Source: Kordiimonas aquimaris
GTDB lineage: Bacteria > Pseudomonadota > Alphaproteobacteria > Sphingomonadales > Kordiimonadaceae
NCBI RefSeq assembly: GCF_025574485.1
Contig: NZ_JAOBPO010000001.1
Location: 131,501 to 195,500 of the forward strand
Length of the DNA stretch: 64,000 nt
Direction of reading: 5' to 3'
Shown: piece by piece, positions 8,122 through 17,167 of the stretch
Numbering within the stretch: the stretch's first letter is position 1
How the letters are laid out: every line of letters begins with the position of its first letter
The notes under the pieces: model-generated
What the model saw: the letters and a program-made list of their open reading frames with translations, nothing else
Database searches by the model: none
Told to the model about the DNA's origin: nothing
Made by a program: the position numbers and the translations under genes

Positions 8122-9414
8122 TTATACCGGCTTCGGGCCAATCGTGCCAACAGGCTCGTCAATAGAGTTTGGTGGCTTTGTAAACCAAACAGGTCCAGCA
8201 TCTGTCATATGGATACAATCTTCAAGTCGCACGCCAAATTCGCCGTATATATAGATGCCTGGTTCATTTGAAAAACACATGCCACTAGCAAGCCTAGTCT
8301 GCTCTCCGTGCACAAAATTTACACGCTCATGACCATCCATACCAATACCGTGACCCGTACGATGACTAAGGCCGGGCGTTTTGTACCCGGGACCGTACCC
8401 AAGTGTTTCATAGTAGGCACGAACCGCGTCATCAACTGTGCCGGCAAAGGTGCCAATACGCGCTGCATCAAATGCAACTTGCTGCCCTTGCCTAACTGTC
8501 TGCCAAACCTCACGTTGACGCCGTGTGGCTTCACCAAAAACAAAAGTACGCGAAATGTCGGATTGATAGCCATGCACGTTACACCCGCAATCCATTAACA
8601 CAATATCGCCCTCTTTGAGAACCTGCGGCTGGCCTGTGCCATGAGGGTAAGCGCTAGCTTCAGCCAACAAAGCCATACCCCATATACCACTGCCGCCAAG
8701 CTGCGCCTGTGCACGCCGCATCAGTGCGGTAATGTCTGCAGGTGTCATACCCGTTTCCAGCGTGTTCCAAACATGATTATATGCGCGTAGCGTCACTTCA
8801 TTCGCTTTATGCATCAACACCAGTTCATGGCTGGACTTTACCATCCGGCAGCCTTCCGTCACAGGACGAGCACCCGCAATAGCAATGTCTGCGCTAACCT
8901 CGCGCAGACCTTCAACGACAAAATATCGAACCGTTTCTTCAAGACCAAGAGGCCGATTAGCTACACCGCGATCCTTGAGAATAGAAGTGACTTGCTCAAA
9001 CGGGCTTTCATGCTCATGCCATGTGCGCACATCATCACCAAATGACATTGATTCGCGCACGCTAGGTTCTTCAAAAAACGGCGTCACAACCGCAATGTCA
9101 CCTTCAGCTGGGATAACAACCGCTGTAAGGCGCTCACTCCGTCGCCAACGGATACCTGTGAAATACAGCATAGCCGACCCAGGCTCCAGCAGCACAGCGC
9201 CGAGCCCGTGTTCTCGCATCAACTTTTGTGCCTTTTCAACACGTGCGCGGCGCTCAGCAACTGTGATGGGCGTAACGTCACCAGTTATGCTCGCCAAGCC
9301 TGCATCTTGCGCTGTTACCGACTGCTCAAGTGTTGAAGATAGAGCGCCGACAGCTGCAAAGCCACCAACGCCTTTCATGAAACCGCGTTTTGAAAGCAAT
9401 TTCTGCTCTGACAT
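8122..9414 (-). CDS. Exported M24-family Xaa-Pro peptidase
   Basis: The 430-residue protein has a pita-bread metallopeptidase domain with all five metal ligands: Asp in VLMDCGCNVHG, Asp in SDISRT, His in HRTGHGIGMDG, Glu in SNEPGIY and Glu in VRLED. The N-terminus MSEQKLLSKRGFMKGVGGFAA resembles a twin-arginine signal with Lys-Arg in place of Arg-Arg. These enzymes cleave peptide bonds involving proline or related dipeptides. It follows an exported amidohydrolase gene by 11 bp and is surely cotranscribed with it. The substrate is unknown; an export role for both is inferred from the leaders. Confidence 0.88.
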   Translation of the reverse strand: MSEQKLLSKRGFMKGVGGFAAVGALSSTLEQSVTAQDAGLASITGDVTPITVAERRARVEKAQKLMREHGLGAVLLEPGSAMLYFTGIRWRRSERLTAVVIPAEGDIAVVTPFFEEPSVRESMSFGDDVRTWHEHESPFEQVTSILKDRGVANRPLGLEETVRYFVVEGLREVSADIAIAGARPVTEGCRMVKSSHELVLMHKANEVTLRAYNHVWNTLETGMTPADITALMRRAQAQLGGSGIWGMALLAEASAYPHGTGQPQVLKEGDIVLMDCGCNVHGYQSDISRTFVFGEATRRQREVWQTVRQGQQVAFDAARIGTFAGTVDDAVRAYYETLGYGPGYKTPGLSHRTGHGIGMDGHERVNFVHGEQTRLASGMCFSNEPGIYIYGEFGVRLEDCIHMTDAGPVWFTKPPNSIDEPVGTIGPKPV

Positions 9415-9425
9415 AGGTGTTTCCT

Positions 9426-10721
9426 TTAACGCTTGTAGATTTCGCCGTCTTTCATCACAAAACTAACATGCTCTGCAACAGCAACGTCATCAAGAGGATT
9501 GCCTGTAACAGCAATGATGTCAGCGATATAACCTTCGCGGATTACACCAAGATCATTTTCCTGCTTGAGCAGCGTAGCTGCGTTGATGGTGGCTGCCTGA
9601 AGAGCCTGCAGAGGTGTCATACCAAACTGAACCATACGTGACAGTTGCTTACCATTATCACCGTGAGGATAAATTGCGGCATCTGAGCCAAATACCATTT
9701 TCACGCCTGCTTTAACGGCGCGATTAAAGCTATCACGCTGCGCGGCAGACACTTGTTTTTCTTTATTGATGTTTTCTTCCGGTACGCCGTTGGCTTCACC
9801 AAATGCCAATGTGTACTCAGTATTATAAATATCCATTGAGAAGTATGTGCCGAACTTCTTTGCCAAATTGATTGCTTCATCATCAGCAAAGCTTGCGTGT
9901 TCAATCGAGTCTACCCCGGCAACGATTGCGGCCTTAATACCGTCTGTGCCATGTGCATGCGCCGCAATTGTCAAACCACGCAGATGTGCTTCTTCAACAG
10001 CAGCTTTAAGCTCCTCAAGGGTCATTTGCTGGACACCGACCTTGGTACCTTTTGAGAAAACACCACCAGTGGCACAAACCTTGATAGCGTTCGCACCGTA
10101 CTTAATGTTTTCCCGCACTTTAGCACGCACAGCCCAAGGACCATCGGCTGCACCACCGCTTGAAAGTTTCATTTCAGGAGGCAGGAAGTTGTTGTCACAG
10201 TGCCCGCCTGTAATACCAACGGAATGACCTGCTGCATAAATGCGCGGGCCAATAATATCACCGGCGTTAATGCCGTCCCGAACACCAATAACCGAGTAGC
10301 CCCCAGCGCCAACATTACGAACTGTCGTAAAGCCTGCCATCAGTGTGCGGCGCGCATTTTTCACGGCAACGACAGTTTGGCGTGGAATTGACTGCCCAAG
10401 GCCTGCATAAAATGGCGCTTCGGCATCACTAGAAAGATGAACATGCATATCCATCAAGCCAGGCATTAATGTTTGACCTTCAAGGTTAACAACCTCAATA
10501 CCCTGAGGTGCTTCAAGTTGGCCTTGTGTTCCGATTGCAGAGATACGGCCGTGACGCACAAGAATGGCAGGGCGTTCTATACGCTTGCCGTCAACAACAT
10601 CAATCATCGCATCCGCGGTAACGAAATAGTCTTTCGCATTTGCTTCAATGGCAGCAATAGAAGTAGAAGCCAAGATTGCGGCGCCAGCCACAACATTGCG
10701 TATTTTCCCAAACTTAGACAC
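9426..10721 (-). CDS. Secreted amidohydrolase (imidazolonepropionase/prolidase-like)
   Basis: The 431-residue protein has a signal peptide ending near ANA-K (residue 29). The amidohydrolase metal site is intact: His93/His95 (MHVHL), probable carboxylated Lys214 (IKVCATGG), His255 (AAHAHG), His275 (IEHAS) and Asp347 (GSDAAI). This matches the branch related to imidazolonepropionase in which several members are Xaa-Pro or Xaa-Arg dipeptidases. It is the first gene of an operon with the exported M24 peptidase, which fits a role in breaking down proline-containing or modified dipeptides outside the cytoplasm. The precise substrate is inferred only. Confidence 0.88.
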   Translation of the reverse strand: MSKFGKIRNVVAGAAILASTSIAAIEANAKDYFVTADAMIDVVDGKRIERPAILVRHGRISAIGTQGQLEAPQGIEVVNLEGQTLMPGLMDMHVHLSSDAEAPFYAGLGQSIPRQTVVAVKNARRTLMAGFTTVRNVGAGGYSVIGVRDGINAGDIIGPRIYAAGHSVGITGGHCDNNFLPPEMKLSSGGAADGPWAVRAKVRENIKYGANAIKVCATGGVFSKGTKVGVQQMTLEELKAAVEEAHLRGLTIAAHAHGTDGIKAAIVAGVDSIEHASFADDEAINLAKKFGTYFSMDIYNTEYTLAFGEANGVPEENINKEKQVSAAQRDSFNRAVKAGVKMVFGSDAAIYPHGDNGKQLSRMVQFGMTPLQALQAATINAATLLKQENDLGVIREGYIADIIAVTGNPLDDVAVAEHVSFVMKDGEIYKR

Positions 10722-10961
10722 GATCGTATTCTCCCAGAATAATATTTTCAGCGACCCTACGAGGAAAAGTAAACCTTATCAACTCTCGGACTTTATCAAT
10801 TTTTGTGGCCGGTAAGTTTTCATTTGTTTATTTATGTTGCATACATTCAATAATCAGTTGCCAGTCGAATAAAACACGCATAGCTGTATTATCAGTAATA
10901 AAGCACAGCATGAACCGCCACCCATTCAAGGTGCGGTGTGTAATCATAAAGGCATAAAGCA

Positions 10962-12380
10962 ATGCAGCAGGCGTCAACAATGTTTGACCGTCAATGGATA
11001 ACTGCCCGGTTAAAGCGACACACGCGAGAGCTTGTGCGCTTGGCAGCGCCTGCTGTTATGATGCGCATTGGTCTTATGGGTCTAGCCATGGTGGATACTG
11101 CTATGGTTGGCCACTACGCCACCCAACATTTAGCCTGGCTCAATCTGGCAAACCAATCAGTGATTATGTTTGCGCTTGTGATAGGCCTTGGCCTGCTATC
11201 TGGCATCATTATATATGCAACAAACGCATACGGCGGCGCGGACTTTAAAGGCGCAGGCAAAGTTTGGCGGCGTAACTTGCCGTTTTCCCTTTTGGTCGGC
11301 GGTATTATTGTTGCCGCCTGCTGGCCGGCAGAGTTTTGGCTTTTGCAACTTGGTCAGACGCCGGAAAATGCTGCTGTTAGCGGTGACTTGGTCCGTATAC
11401 TGGCACTTGGTCTGCCTGGACATTTATTGTTCGTGAACTGCACAATGTTTTTGGAAGGCATCAAGCGCCCACACATCGGCTTCCAACTAACCATCGGCGC
11501 TAACATCGTCAATGTGTTCCTGAACTATATGCTTATCTTTGGTCATTTCGGCGCACCAGAATTAGGTGCTGAAGGTTCCGCCTGGGCATCAACTGGTGTA
11601 CGCTGGTTCATGGCCATTACTGCCATGATGTATGTGTGGAATGCAGCTTCCCTTAGAAAATTCAGAGTACGCGAACCCCATCTTCAAAAGCTTGTTGAAT
11701 GGAGAGACCAACGCCAAATGGGTTATGCCTCTGGTACATCACTGGCGGCTGAAGTGATTGCCTTCTCCGCTCTCGCCATATTTGCTGGCTGGATTGGCAC
11801 TGTGCCACTGGCAGCTTTCGGCGTTGTTTATCAAGTGCTTGGTATTCCGCTCATGATAGCAATCGGCATAGGCGTGGCAACTACCGTCAGGGTTGGCATT
11901 GCATTATCTCGTAATGACGGGCCTGACGCTGCACTAGCCGCCGTTGCCGGCATTATCATGACAATCCTTGTATGTGGCTTTCTTGCTATTTTAATTTATG
12001 CCTTCACAAAACCTATGCTGGGCATATTCACTTCCGATTTACGCATTATAGACATGCTCATACCGTTCGCTCTCGTCTATATATCAGGCATGATTTTCGA
12101 TGCTGCACAGATGGTGGCGTCTATGGTTCTGCGCGGATACAAAGAGACATGGTGGCCAACTTATCTCCAGGGGTTTGCCTTTATTTTTGTTATGCTGCCA
12201 ACCAGTTATTATTTGGCATTTCCGATGGACAGAGGCTTTCAAGGACTGATGGAAGGCATGCTGATCGGCGTGTTTGTATCGCTTGTGCTGCAATTGATAC
12301 GTTTCATTCACCTTGCAAAACGATCTATAAATAATCTAGCTGATTCAGCTAAACTAGACGAAAAAAAACTTGGTCATTAA
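10962..12380 (+). CDS. MATE-family multidrug/Na+ (H+) efflux transporter
   Basis: The 472-residue protein shows 12 hydrophobic segments and the two MatE halves. Typical pieces are LAAPAVMMRIGLMGLAMVDTAMVG in the first helix, a central loop near residue 240, and GVVYQVLGIPLMIAIGIGVATTVRVG in the second half. MATE pumps expel cationic drugs and metabolites using Na+ or H+ gradients across the inner membrane. It stands alone after a 240-bp gap from the divergent amidohydrolase. Start options are ATG 10962 and ATG 10980; the first is kept on length. Substrate cannot be predicted. Confidence 0.9.
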   Translation: MQQASTMFDRQWITARLKRHTRELVRLAAPAVMMRIGLMGLAMVDTAMVGHYATQHLAWLNLANQSVIMFALVIGLGLLSGIIIYATNAYGGADFKGAGKVWRRNLPFSLLVGGIIVAACWPAEFWLLQLGQTPENAAVSGDLVRILALGLPGHLLFVNCTMFLEGIKRPHIGFQLTIGANIVNVFLNYMLIFGHFGAPELGAEGSAWASTGVRWFMAITAMMYVWNAASLRKFRVREPHLQKLVEWRDQRQMGYASGTSLAAEVIAFSALAIFAGWIGTVPLAAFGVVYQVLGIPLMIAIGIGVATTVRVGIALSRNDGPDAALAAVAGIIMTILVCGFLAILIYAFTKPMLGIFTSDLRIIDMLIPFALVYISGMIFDAAQMVASMVLRGYKETWWPTYLQGFAFIFVMLPTSYYLAFPMDRGFQGLMEGMLIGVFVSLVLQLIRFIHLAKRSINNLADSAKLDEKKLGH

Positions 12381-12479
12381 TGAATTTATTGCCTTGCTTT
12401 TACCACTTTCAGGAGACAAATATTAGAAATGGGATATTGGTTTTTTGAAAAAATTGCGAACAAAACACAGTTCTATTTA

Positions 12480-13343
12480 ATGACTGTGCGCCGTTTGTTG
12501 AACATCTTTGCTATAGCTATCACTATGTTGTTGACGGCTGCTCCCGCTGCACATGCTCAATTCAATATTGGCGACCGTTTTGATGCGGCTGTGGAATTTA
12601 TGCAGCAAGGCATTGATCTGATCTGGCCCGGTGATCTACGAGAAAGTGGTTTTAATACAAAGCTTGGTATCGGTATTGGTTTAACACCGGACTATATCGG
12701 CTCAGATAATTACCGCCTGCGTGTCATCCCCATCATTGATATTCGCTACAAAGAGCGCTGGCGCCTAAACGGCAGCCTGTTGACATATGCCGCTCTTAAG
12801 AATGGCCCCTTTGAAGCTGGCCCTTTGTTAAATCTCAGATTTGGACGTCCAGAAAGCCGAAACCGCATCCTACGTGGTCTGCGAGAAATTGATACCACGT
12901 TTGAAGTTGGCGCTTTTGCCAGATACCAGACAAAAAGCGGTTTGGTTTCGATCGACTATCGCCATGCTACTTCTGAAGATCTGGGTGGTTCAGTTCGATT
13001 TACCGCTGGGCATGGCTTTTACAAAACCGGCAACTTTGTTGCTATTGCTGGTGTACGTGGGCGCTGGTTAACCCGCAAGTCTACCCAACGCCAATTTGGT
13101 GTTACAGCACAAGACGCAGAGCAATCAGAGGCTGGGTTGCCTGTATTTACAGCATCAAGCGGTTTTTCAGAATTATCAGGCAACCTTGTTGGTGCATACC
13201 GGTTGAACGAACGAGTACGTGTGCTTAGCCTCGTATCTGTTGGACGATTGTTTGGCGATGCAAAAGACAGTCCGCTCGTGAGCGGAGCCACTGGTTCACC
13301 AACACAGTTTATTGTTGGGTTTGGTATCACACGCCAGTTTTAG
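12480..13343 (+). CDS. MipA/OmpV-family outer-membrane protein
   Basis: The 287-residue protein has a signal peptide ending AHA-Q and a beta-barrel with the MipA/OmpV patterns GIGIGLTPDYIGSDNYRLRVIPIIDIRYKERW at the start and a C-terminal aromatic residue (TRQF). MipA of E. coli bridges a murein hydrolase and a murein synthase; OmpV-type relatives are porin-like. ATG 12480 sits directly before the signal peptide; the frame is open to 12429 without a better start. It is 99 bp behind the MATE gene and convergent with the nitroreductase gene. A specific role is not predictable. Confidence 0.87.
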   Translation: MTVRRLLNIFAIAITMLLTAAPAAHAQFNIGDRFDAAVEFMQQGIDLIWPGDLRESGFNTKLGIGIGLTPDYIGSDNYRLRVIPIIDIRYKERWRLNGSLLTYAALKNGPFEAGPLLNLRFGRPESRNRILRGLREIDTTFEVGAFARYQTKSGLVSIDYRHATSEDLGGSVRFTAGHGFYKTGNFVAIAGVRGRWLTRKSTQRQFGVTAQDAEQSEAGLPVFTASSGFSELSGNLVGAYRLNERVRVLSLVSVGRLFGDAKDSPLVSGATGSPTQFIVGFGITRQF

Positions 13344-13352
13344 GCTTAAACC

Positions 13353-14024
13353 TTAAAGCCAGCTTGAAATATCTTCGAGTGGCTTTTTATCAATATCCGG
13401 CACAGTAACATTGTCTGCAGGATAACCTGCTACAATCAACATTGTTGCATGTTCATGTTTCGGCCTGTCACATAATTCATTGAGAAAACCCATCGGGGAC
13501 GGCGTATGCGTAAGCGTTGCCAAGCCTGCATTATGCAGTGCCGCGATCAGAAAACCAGCAGCCAAACCGGCACTTTCATGAACATAGTAATTTTTCAGGC
13601 GCTCACCTGTGGTTTCATCCACGTCATAAGAACGACGGAAAACAGCAATCAACCAAGGCGCAACCTCGAGGAATGGTTTATGTTCGTCAGTACCAAAGGG
13701 CTGCAGGTCCTGAAGCCACGACTCTGTTGCACGTCCTCCGTAAAATTCTTGCTCTTCTTCTTCAGCGGCGGCGCGCATGCGTGTTTTCAGCTCAGGGCTG
13801 GAAATAGCAGCAAAGTGCCAAGGTTGCTTGTTGGCGCCCGAAGGCGCCCGCCCTGCGGTCAAGATTGCATTTTCAATAACAGCACGCGGTACCGGCGTAT
13901 CAGAAAATTCCCGTACTGTCCGGCGGCATTTCATCAAATCCAGAAAGTCGGCAGAGCGCGCCAACATTTCGTCAGGTTCTCGTCGAATAAAATCGACATG
14001 TTCAACAAATTTTGCCTCGTTCAT
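13353..14024 (-). CDS. Iodotyrosine deiodinase-like nitroreductase-fold flavoprotein
   Basis: The 223-residue protein is of the FMN nitroreductase superfamily (RRTVREFSDTPVP, APSGANKQPWHF). From about residue 80 it follows vertebrate iodotyrosine deiodinase closely. The lid residues that clamp the halotyrosine amino acid, Glu-Tyr-Lys in that enzyme, are present as Glu91, Tyr95 and Lys116 with the same spacing, and the C-terminal LATLTHTPSPMGF, HEHATMLIVAGYP and VTVPDIDKKPLEDI match too. Such enzymes reductively remove halogen from iodo-, bromo- or chlorotyrosine. A good ribosome-binding site (AAGGGGAAAAGG) precedes the ATG. It converges on the MipA gene and diverges from the degenerate serine hydrolase. 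No membrane anchor is present. Confidence 0.85.
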   Translation of the reverse strand: MNEAKFVEHVDFIRREPDEMLARSADFLDLMKCRRTVREFSDTPVPRAVIENAILTAGRAPSGANKQPWHFAAISSPELKTRMRAAAEEEEQEFYGGRATESWLQDLQPFGTDEHKPFLEVAPWLIAVFRRSYDVDETTGERLKNYYVHESAGLAAGFLIAALHNAGLATLTHTPSPMGFLNELCDRPKHEHATMLIVAGYPADNVTVPDIDKKPLEDISSWL

Positions 14025-14147
14025 GCCTTTTCCCCTTGATGCTTATATTGCTTTCAATAGTCTACATGTGACTTGATAAGCGAAGACTTTACTGTGTCGC
14101 AACGAATAATAAAGGACTGTGTTATCACTCGGCTTAAATATTTGAAT

Positions 14148-15917
14148 ATGAAGGCACGGCACATACACACCAAGCTATTGGCTGTCATATCCTTTATGAT
14201 TGCCTGTTACGCATTGCCTACAGGTGTTTATGCACAGTCAATTGCACTAAATCCAGCAACAGTTGAAGCAATGGTGAACGATCTCGGACCAAAAAGTCGC
14301 ATCATCATGATCAATGGTCCAAACATCTCTGTATTGCGACCGGGAGATAATGCAAACCAACAAATCAAGTCTGCAGGGTTAACCAAGCTATTGGTGGCCG
14401 CTATCACGCAGCGACTAATTGCTGAAGGCGCCGTTGAGCTCGACACTCCAGTGTCCGGTATTATCCCTGAAATTGTTGAGGCTAATCCGTTTGAACGAGC
14501 AGTAACGGTTCGCCACCTTCTGCAAGAAACAGCCGGTTTTGCAACACCTCCTTCGGTCCTGCAAAGTGGTCCAAAGCCAGATTTAATAAAGGCACATCAC
14601 CTTAAAAAGTTTATTATAAAACAGCGTAGTGCTGATCAACTTAGTGCACATGACCCGGTGGGATGGGCCGTGCTTGTCCACACTCTTGAAGCAGCTGTTG
14701 CAAGGCCGTTTCCTTTTTTGGTGAAACAACATTTCACCATCCCCTTTGGTTTATCACCTTCGGATGCAACCATTCAGTATGCTAAACTTTCAGGCAAGCA
14801 TATGCCCGTGCTCGTGTCATTTAGTGAAGAGGCTGCAACAACACTCGCTCAATTGTTAGTGAGCAACTCTACCATCAACGACAAGACGTATGTGCCGCGT
14901 AGCCGGTATAACGCATGGCATGATGAGGCGAGTGGACACCGCCTCCACCCGAACGCAAACATTTCTATGATTGGTTTCAGTGCACACCGTTTCGGAGGCA
15001 GAACGATACTGTCAAGCTTGAACAGCTGGTGCGGTGACAATACGGCATTCACAGCATTCCCCCGAGAGGGCTCTGCGTTTCTGGCTGTGAGCTTGGATTC
15101 CAAACAAACATGCGCAAGTCACCTTGCAAAAACTGTGAGCGAGCGAGTGGCTACAAACCTTTTCCCTCCAGTTACACCAAGCCAAACACTTGCACTACCG
15201 CCATCACCCAGCACATTGTCTGGTCGTTACATACGGGCAGACACAGCACCAGCGTGGCTGAGGGAGCGTCTTGACCAAATGACGTCTGATTGGTTTACAA
15301 TCGGCGGGTTCGACAGTTCAGGCATACACTTAACCGCAACAGATGGCACAACTCGTATTTACCGAACAACCGGACCGTACATGTACGAATCTGCTGATCC
15401 GTTTCATGATAGTAAAGACGCCTTAATTTTCAGCCCGTTCAAGCTGGGTGGGTACGTAATTAAGAATAACGATCCATATCGACGTATTGATATATTGGGT
15501 GTGGCATCTGCCTTCGAGCAGCTATTGCCATGGATATTACTCACTCTTGCCTCAGGCGGCATTTATCGTTTTACCATGAAAGATCGCGCGTGGCGTAATA
15601 TGGCTGTATTCACGATCATGGGTACGGCATTAGTTTCACTGGGGCTATATATGGAATTAACTGCGTGGCCACATGTCTTGTATGAGCAAGACAAGGCATG
15701 GTTGATAAGTTCGTGGCGTGTTGCCTTGAATATCGGCCTGATGGCAGTTCTCACAGTGCCTATGTTTACGGTATCCTTTTCCCGCAAAGATAAATTACCT
15801 CAAGGGCTTATAGAGCCTGTGGTGAAATTGCACCTTATCCTGTTAAGTGCGTCTGCAATTTCGTTGCTCCTGATGCTGGTGGCATGGGGCGTCGCGGGTA
15901 CCTTCAGTGCGTATTAG
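14148..15917 (+). CDS. Serine-hydrolase-fold (class C beta-lactamase-like) membrane protein, catalytic residues missing
   Basis: The 589-residue protein has a signal peptide (VYA-Q), a beta-lactamase/transpeptidase-like region (residues 30-370) and about four C-terminal membrane segments (residues 460-585). Family landmarks are recognisable (TKLLVAAITQRLIAEGAVELDTPV; VRHLLQETAGF), but the SxxK nucleophile position is Gly77 (GLTK80) and the YxN motif reads HDP. It is therefore probably not an active hydrolase and may bind peptidoglycan or peptides instead. Domain layout resembles periplasmic esterase/flp-type proteins with a membrane tail. The ATG at 14148 starts the signal peptide; the frame is open back to 14073 but upstream codons look like leader. 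Confidence 0.7.
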   Translation: MKARHIHTKLLAVISFMIACYALPTGVYAQSIALNPATVEAMVNDLGPKSRIIMINGPNISVLRPGDNANQQIKSAGLTKLLVAAITQRLIAEGAVELDTPVSGIIPEIVEANPFERAVTVRHLLQETAGFATPPSVLQSGPKPDLIKAHHLKKFIIKQRSADQLSAHDPVGWAVLVHTLEAAVARPFPFLVKQHFTIPFGLSPSDATIQYAKLSGKHMPVLVSFSEEAATTLAQLLVSNSTINDKTYVPRSRYNAWHDEASGHRLHPNANISMIGFSAHRFGGRTILSSLNSWCGDNTAFTAFPREGSAFLAVSLDSKQTCASHLAKTVSERVATNLFPPVTPSQTLALPPSPSTLSGRYIRADTAPAWLRERLDQMTSDWFTIGGFDSSGIHLTATDGTTRIYRTTGPYMYESADPFHDSKDALIFSPFKLGGYVIKNNDPYRRIDILGVASAFEQLLPWILLTLASGGIYRFTMKDRAWRNMAVFTIMGTALVSLGLYMELTAWPHVLYEQDKAWLISSWRVALNIGLMAVLTVPMFTVSFSRKDKLPQGLIEPVVKLHLILLSASAISLLLMLVAWGVAGTFSAY

Positions 15918-16033
15918 AATAATCGCTAAAACCGGACATCAATGTGTAGTTTTGTTGGTGTAATTGGGGCTGCGTGATAGCAAAGATGCCAGGCAGATTA
16001 TATTATCTGTCAGCTTTAAACCGAGGGCACAGA

Positions 16034-16660
16034 ATGAACTTCCAGCTCAGAAACTCTGATATAAAAAAACAATTAGACACACTTGCTACAGCAGATAGCC
16101 ATATAGCCGCTGCCATCAAACATGTTGGATACCCAAATGAACGGGTTAATGAGCAATCATTTGCTGTTTTTTTGCGTGTTATTATTGGCCAACAACTATC
16201 TGTGAAAGCAGCTGCCACCATTTCTGAGCGCGTTAATGACCTAGTGGGCGGCGACCCACAACCTCTCAAATTCAATAGTGTCAACGATGAAGCCTTACGA
16301 AATGCTGGTTTATCAAGGCAGAAAATTGCTTATGTCAGGTCCCTTTGCGAAACCACCGAAAATGGTATTCTCGATATAACTGCACTACCAGACATGTCCG
16401 ATGATGATGCCATTGCAGCCATTACCGCTGTTAAGGGGTTAGGTGTCTGGAGCGCACATATGTACATGATGTTCTCATTGGGGCGGACAGATGTTTGGCC
16501 AGTGGGTGATTTGGCTGTGCGTGTTGGCGTTGGGCGCATCATAGGACTGGACGACCGCCCAACAGAGAAAGAAACGCAGGCCATTGGTGAGCGATGGCGT
16601 CCATATCGCAGCGCCGTAGCTTTATTGGCGTGGCACTATTATTCCAACGCACCCCTTTGA
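16034..16660 (+). CDS. DNA-3-methyladenine glycosylase II (AlkA-type)
   Basis: The 208-residue protein belongs to the HhH-GPD superfamily: GQQLSVKAAATISERV, the hairpin AVKGLGVWSAHMYMMF, and the catalytic Asp in DVWPVGDLAVRVG. These enzymes excise alkylated purines and start base-excision repair. It is the short form that lacks the N-terminal domain of E. coli AlkA, like many bacterial relatives. ATG 16034 is preceded by GAGGG at proper spacing and is preferred over 15974. It is followed by the TIGR01244 gene 51 bp downstream on the same strand. Confidence 0.88.
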   Translation: MNFQLRNSDIKKQLDTLATADSHIAAAIKHVGYPNERVNEQSFAVFLRVIIGQQLSVKAAATISERVNDLVGGDPQPLKFNSVNDEALRNAGLSRQKIAYVRSLCETTENGILDITALPDMSDDDAIAAITAVKGLGVWSAHMYMMFSLGRTDVWPVGDLAVRVGVGRIIGLDDRPTEKETQAIGERWRPYRSAVALLAWHYYSNAPL

Positions 16661-16711
16661 CATTAGCGCCGTGATGTCTGACACTGTGTTCATCAAAGCA
16701 AGGAGCTTTAT

Positions 16712-17167
16712 ATGAGCGATTTTCGTCCTGTCACACCCACACTGTCTGTTGCACCCCAAATCAGCGCTGATGATATTGCAGATGCAGTTGATCAAGGCTA
16801 CACGCTCATTATTAACAACCGTCCGGACGGAGAAGAAGGCAGTCAGCCCACAAATGCATCGCTGGCGGCTGTTGCAGAAGCAAAAGGAATAAAGTGGGCA
16901 CACATTCCTGTTGTGGGCGGCGAATTAACACTGGATGCGATTGAGCAATTATCATACGCGCTTAAAGACACTGACGAAAACAAGGATGCTAAAGTACTGG
17001 CTTTTTGTCGATCAGGCACACGCTCGTGCACGCTATGGGCGCTTTCACAAGCCTATACAGGCAGTGCGCCTGTTGAAACAATTATCAATAGTGCCGGGGT
17101 TGCTGGTTATGACATTGCCAATTTTGCACCAACCCTTGCGCATCTATACAAAAACGCAACTAGCTAA
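16712..17167 (+). CDS. TIGR01244-family phosphatase/sulfurtransferase-like protein
   Basis: The 151-residue protein has the DUF442 pattern (SVAPQISADDIADAVDQGYTLIINNRPDGEE) and a Cys-loop CRSGTRS like that of dual-specificity phosphatases. Related domains (Blh) occur beside persulfide dioxygenases or beta-lactamase-fold hydrolases and may handle sulfane sulfur. Here no such partner is adjacent. The ribosome-binding site is AAGGAG before the ATG. Its stop overlaps the convergent ptrB stop by four bases. Enzyme activity is inferred only from the loop. Confidence 0.85.
   Translation: MSDFRPVTPTLSVAPQISADDIADAVDQGYTLIINNRPDGEEGSQPTNASLAAVAEAKGIKWAHIPVVGGELTLDAIEQLSYALKDTDENKDAKVLAFCRSGTRSCTLWALSQAYTGSAPVETIINSAGVAGYDIANFAPTLAHLYKNATS

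Noticed and set aside
8885-9466. 193-codon frame opposite the M24 peptidase
   Set aside because: It is a Ser/Arg-rich antisense shadow of a strongly supported gene.
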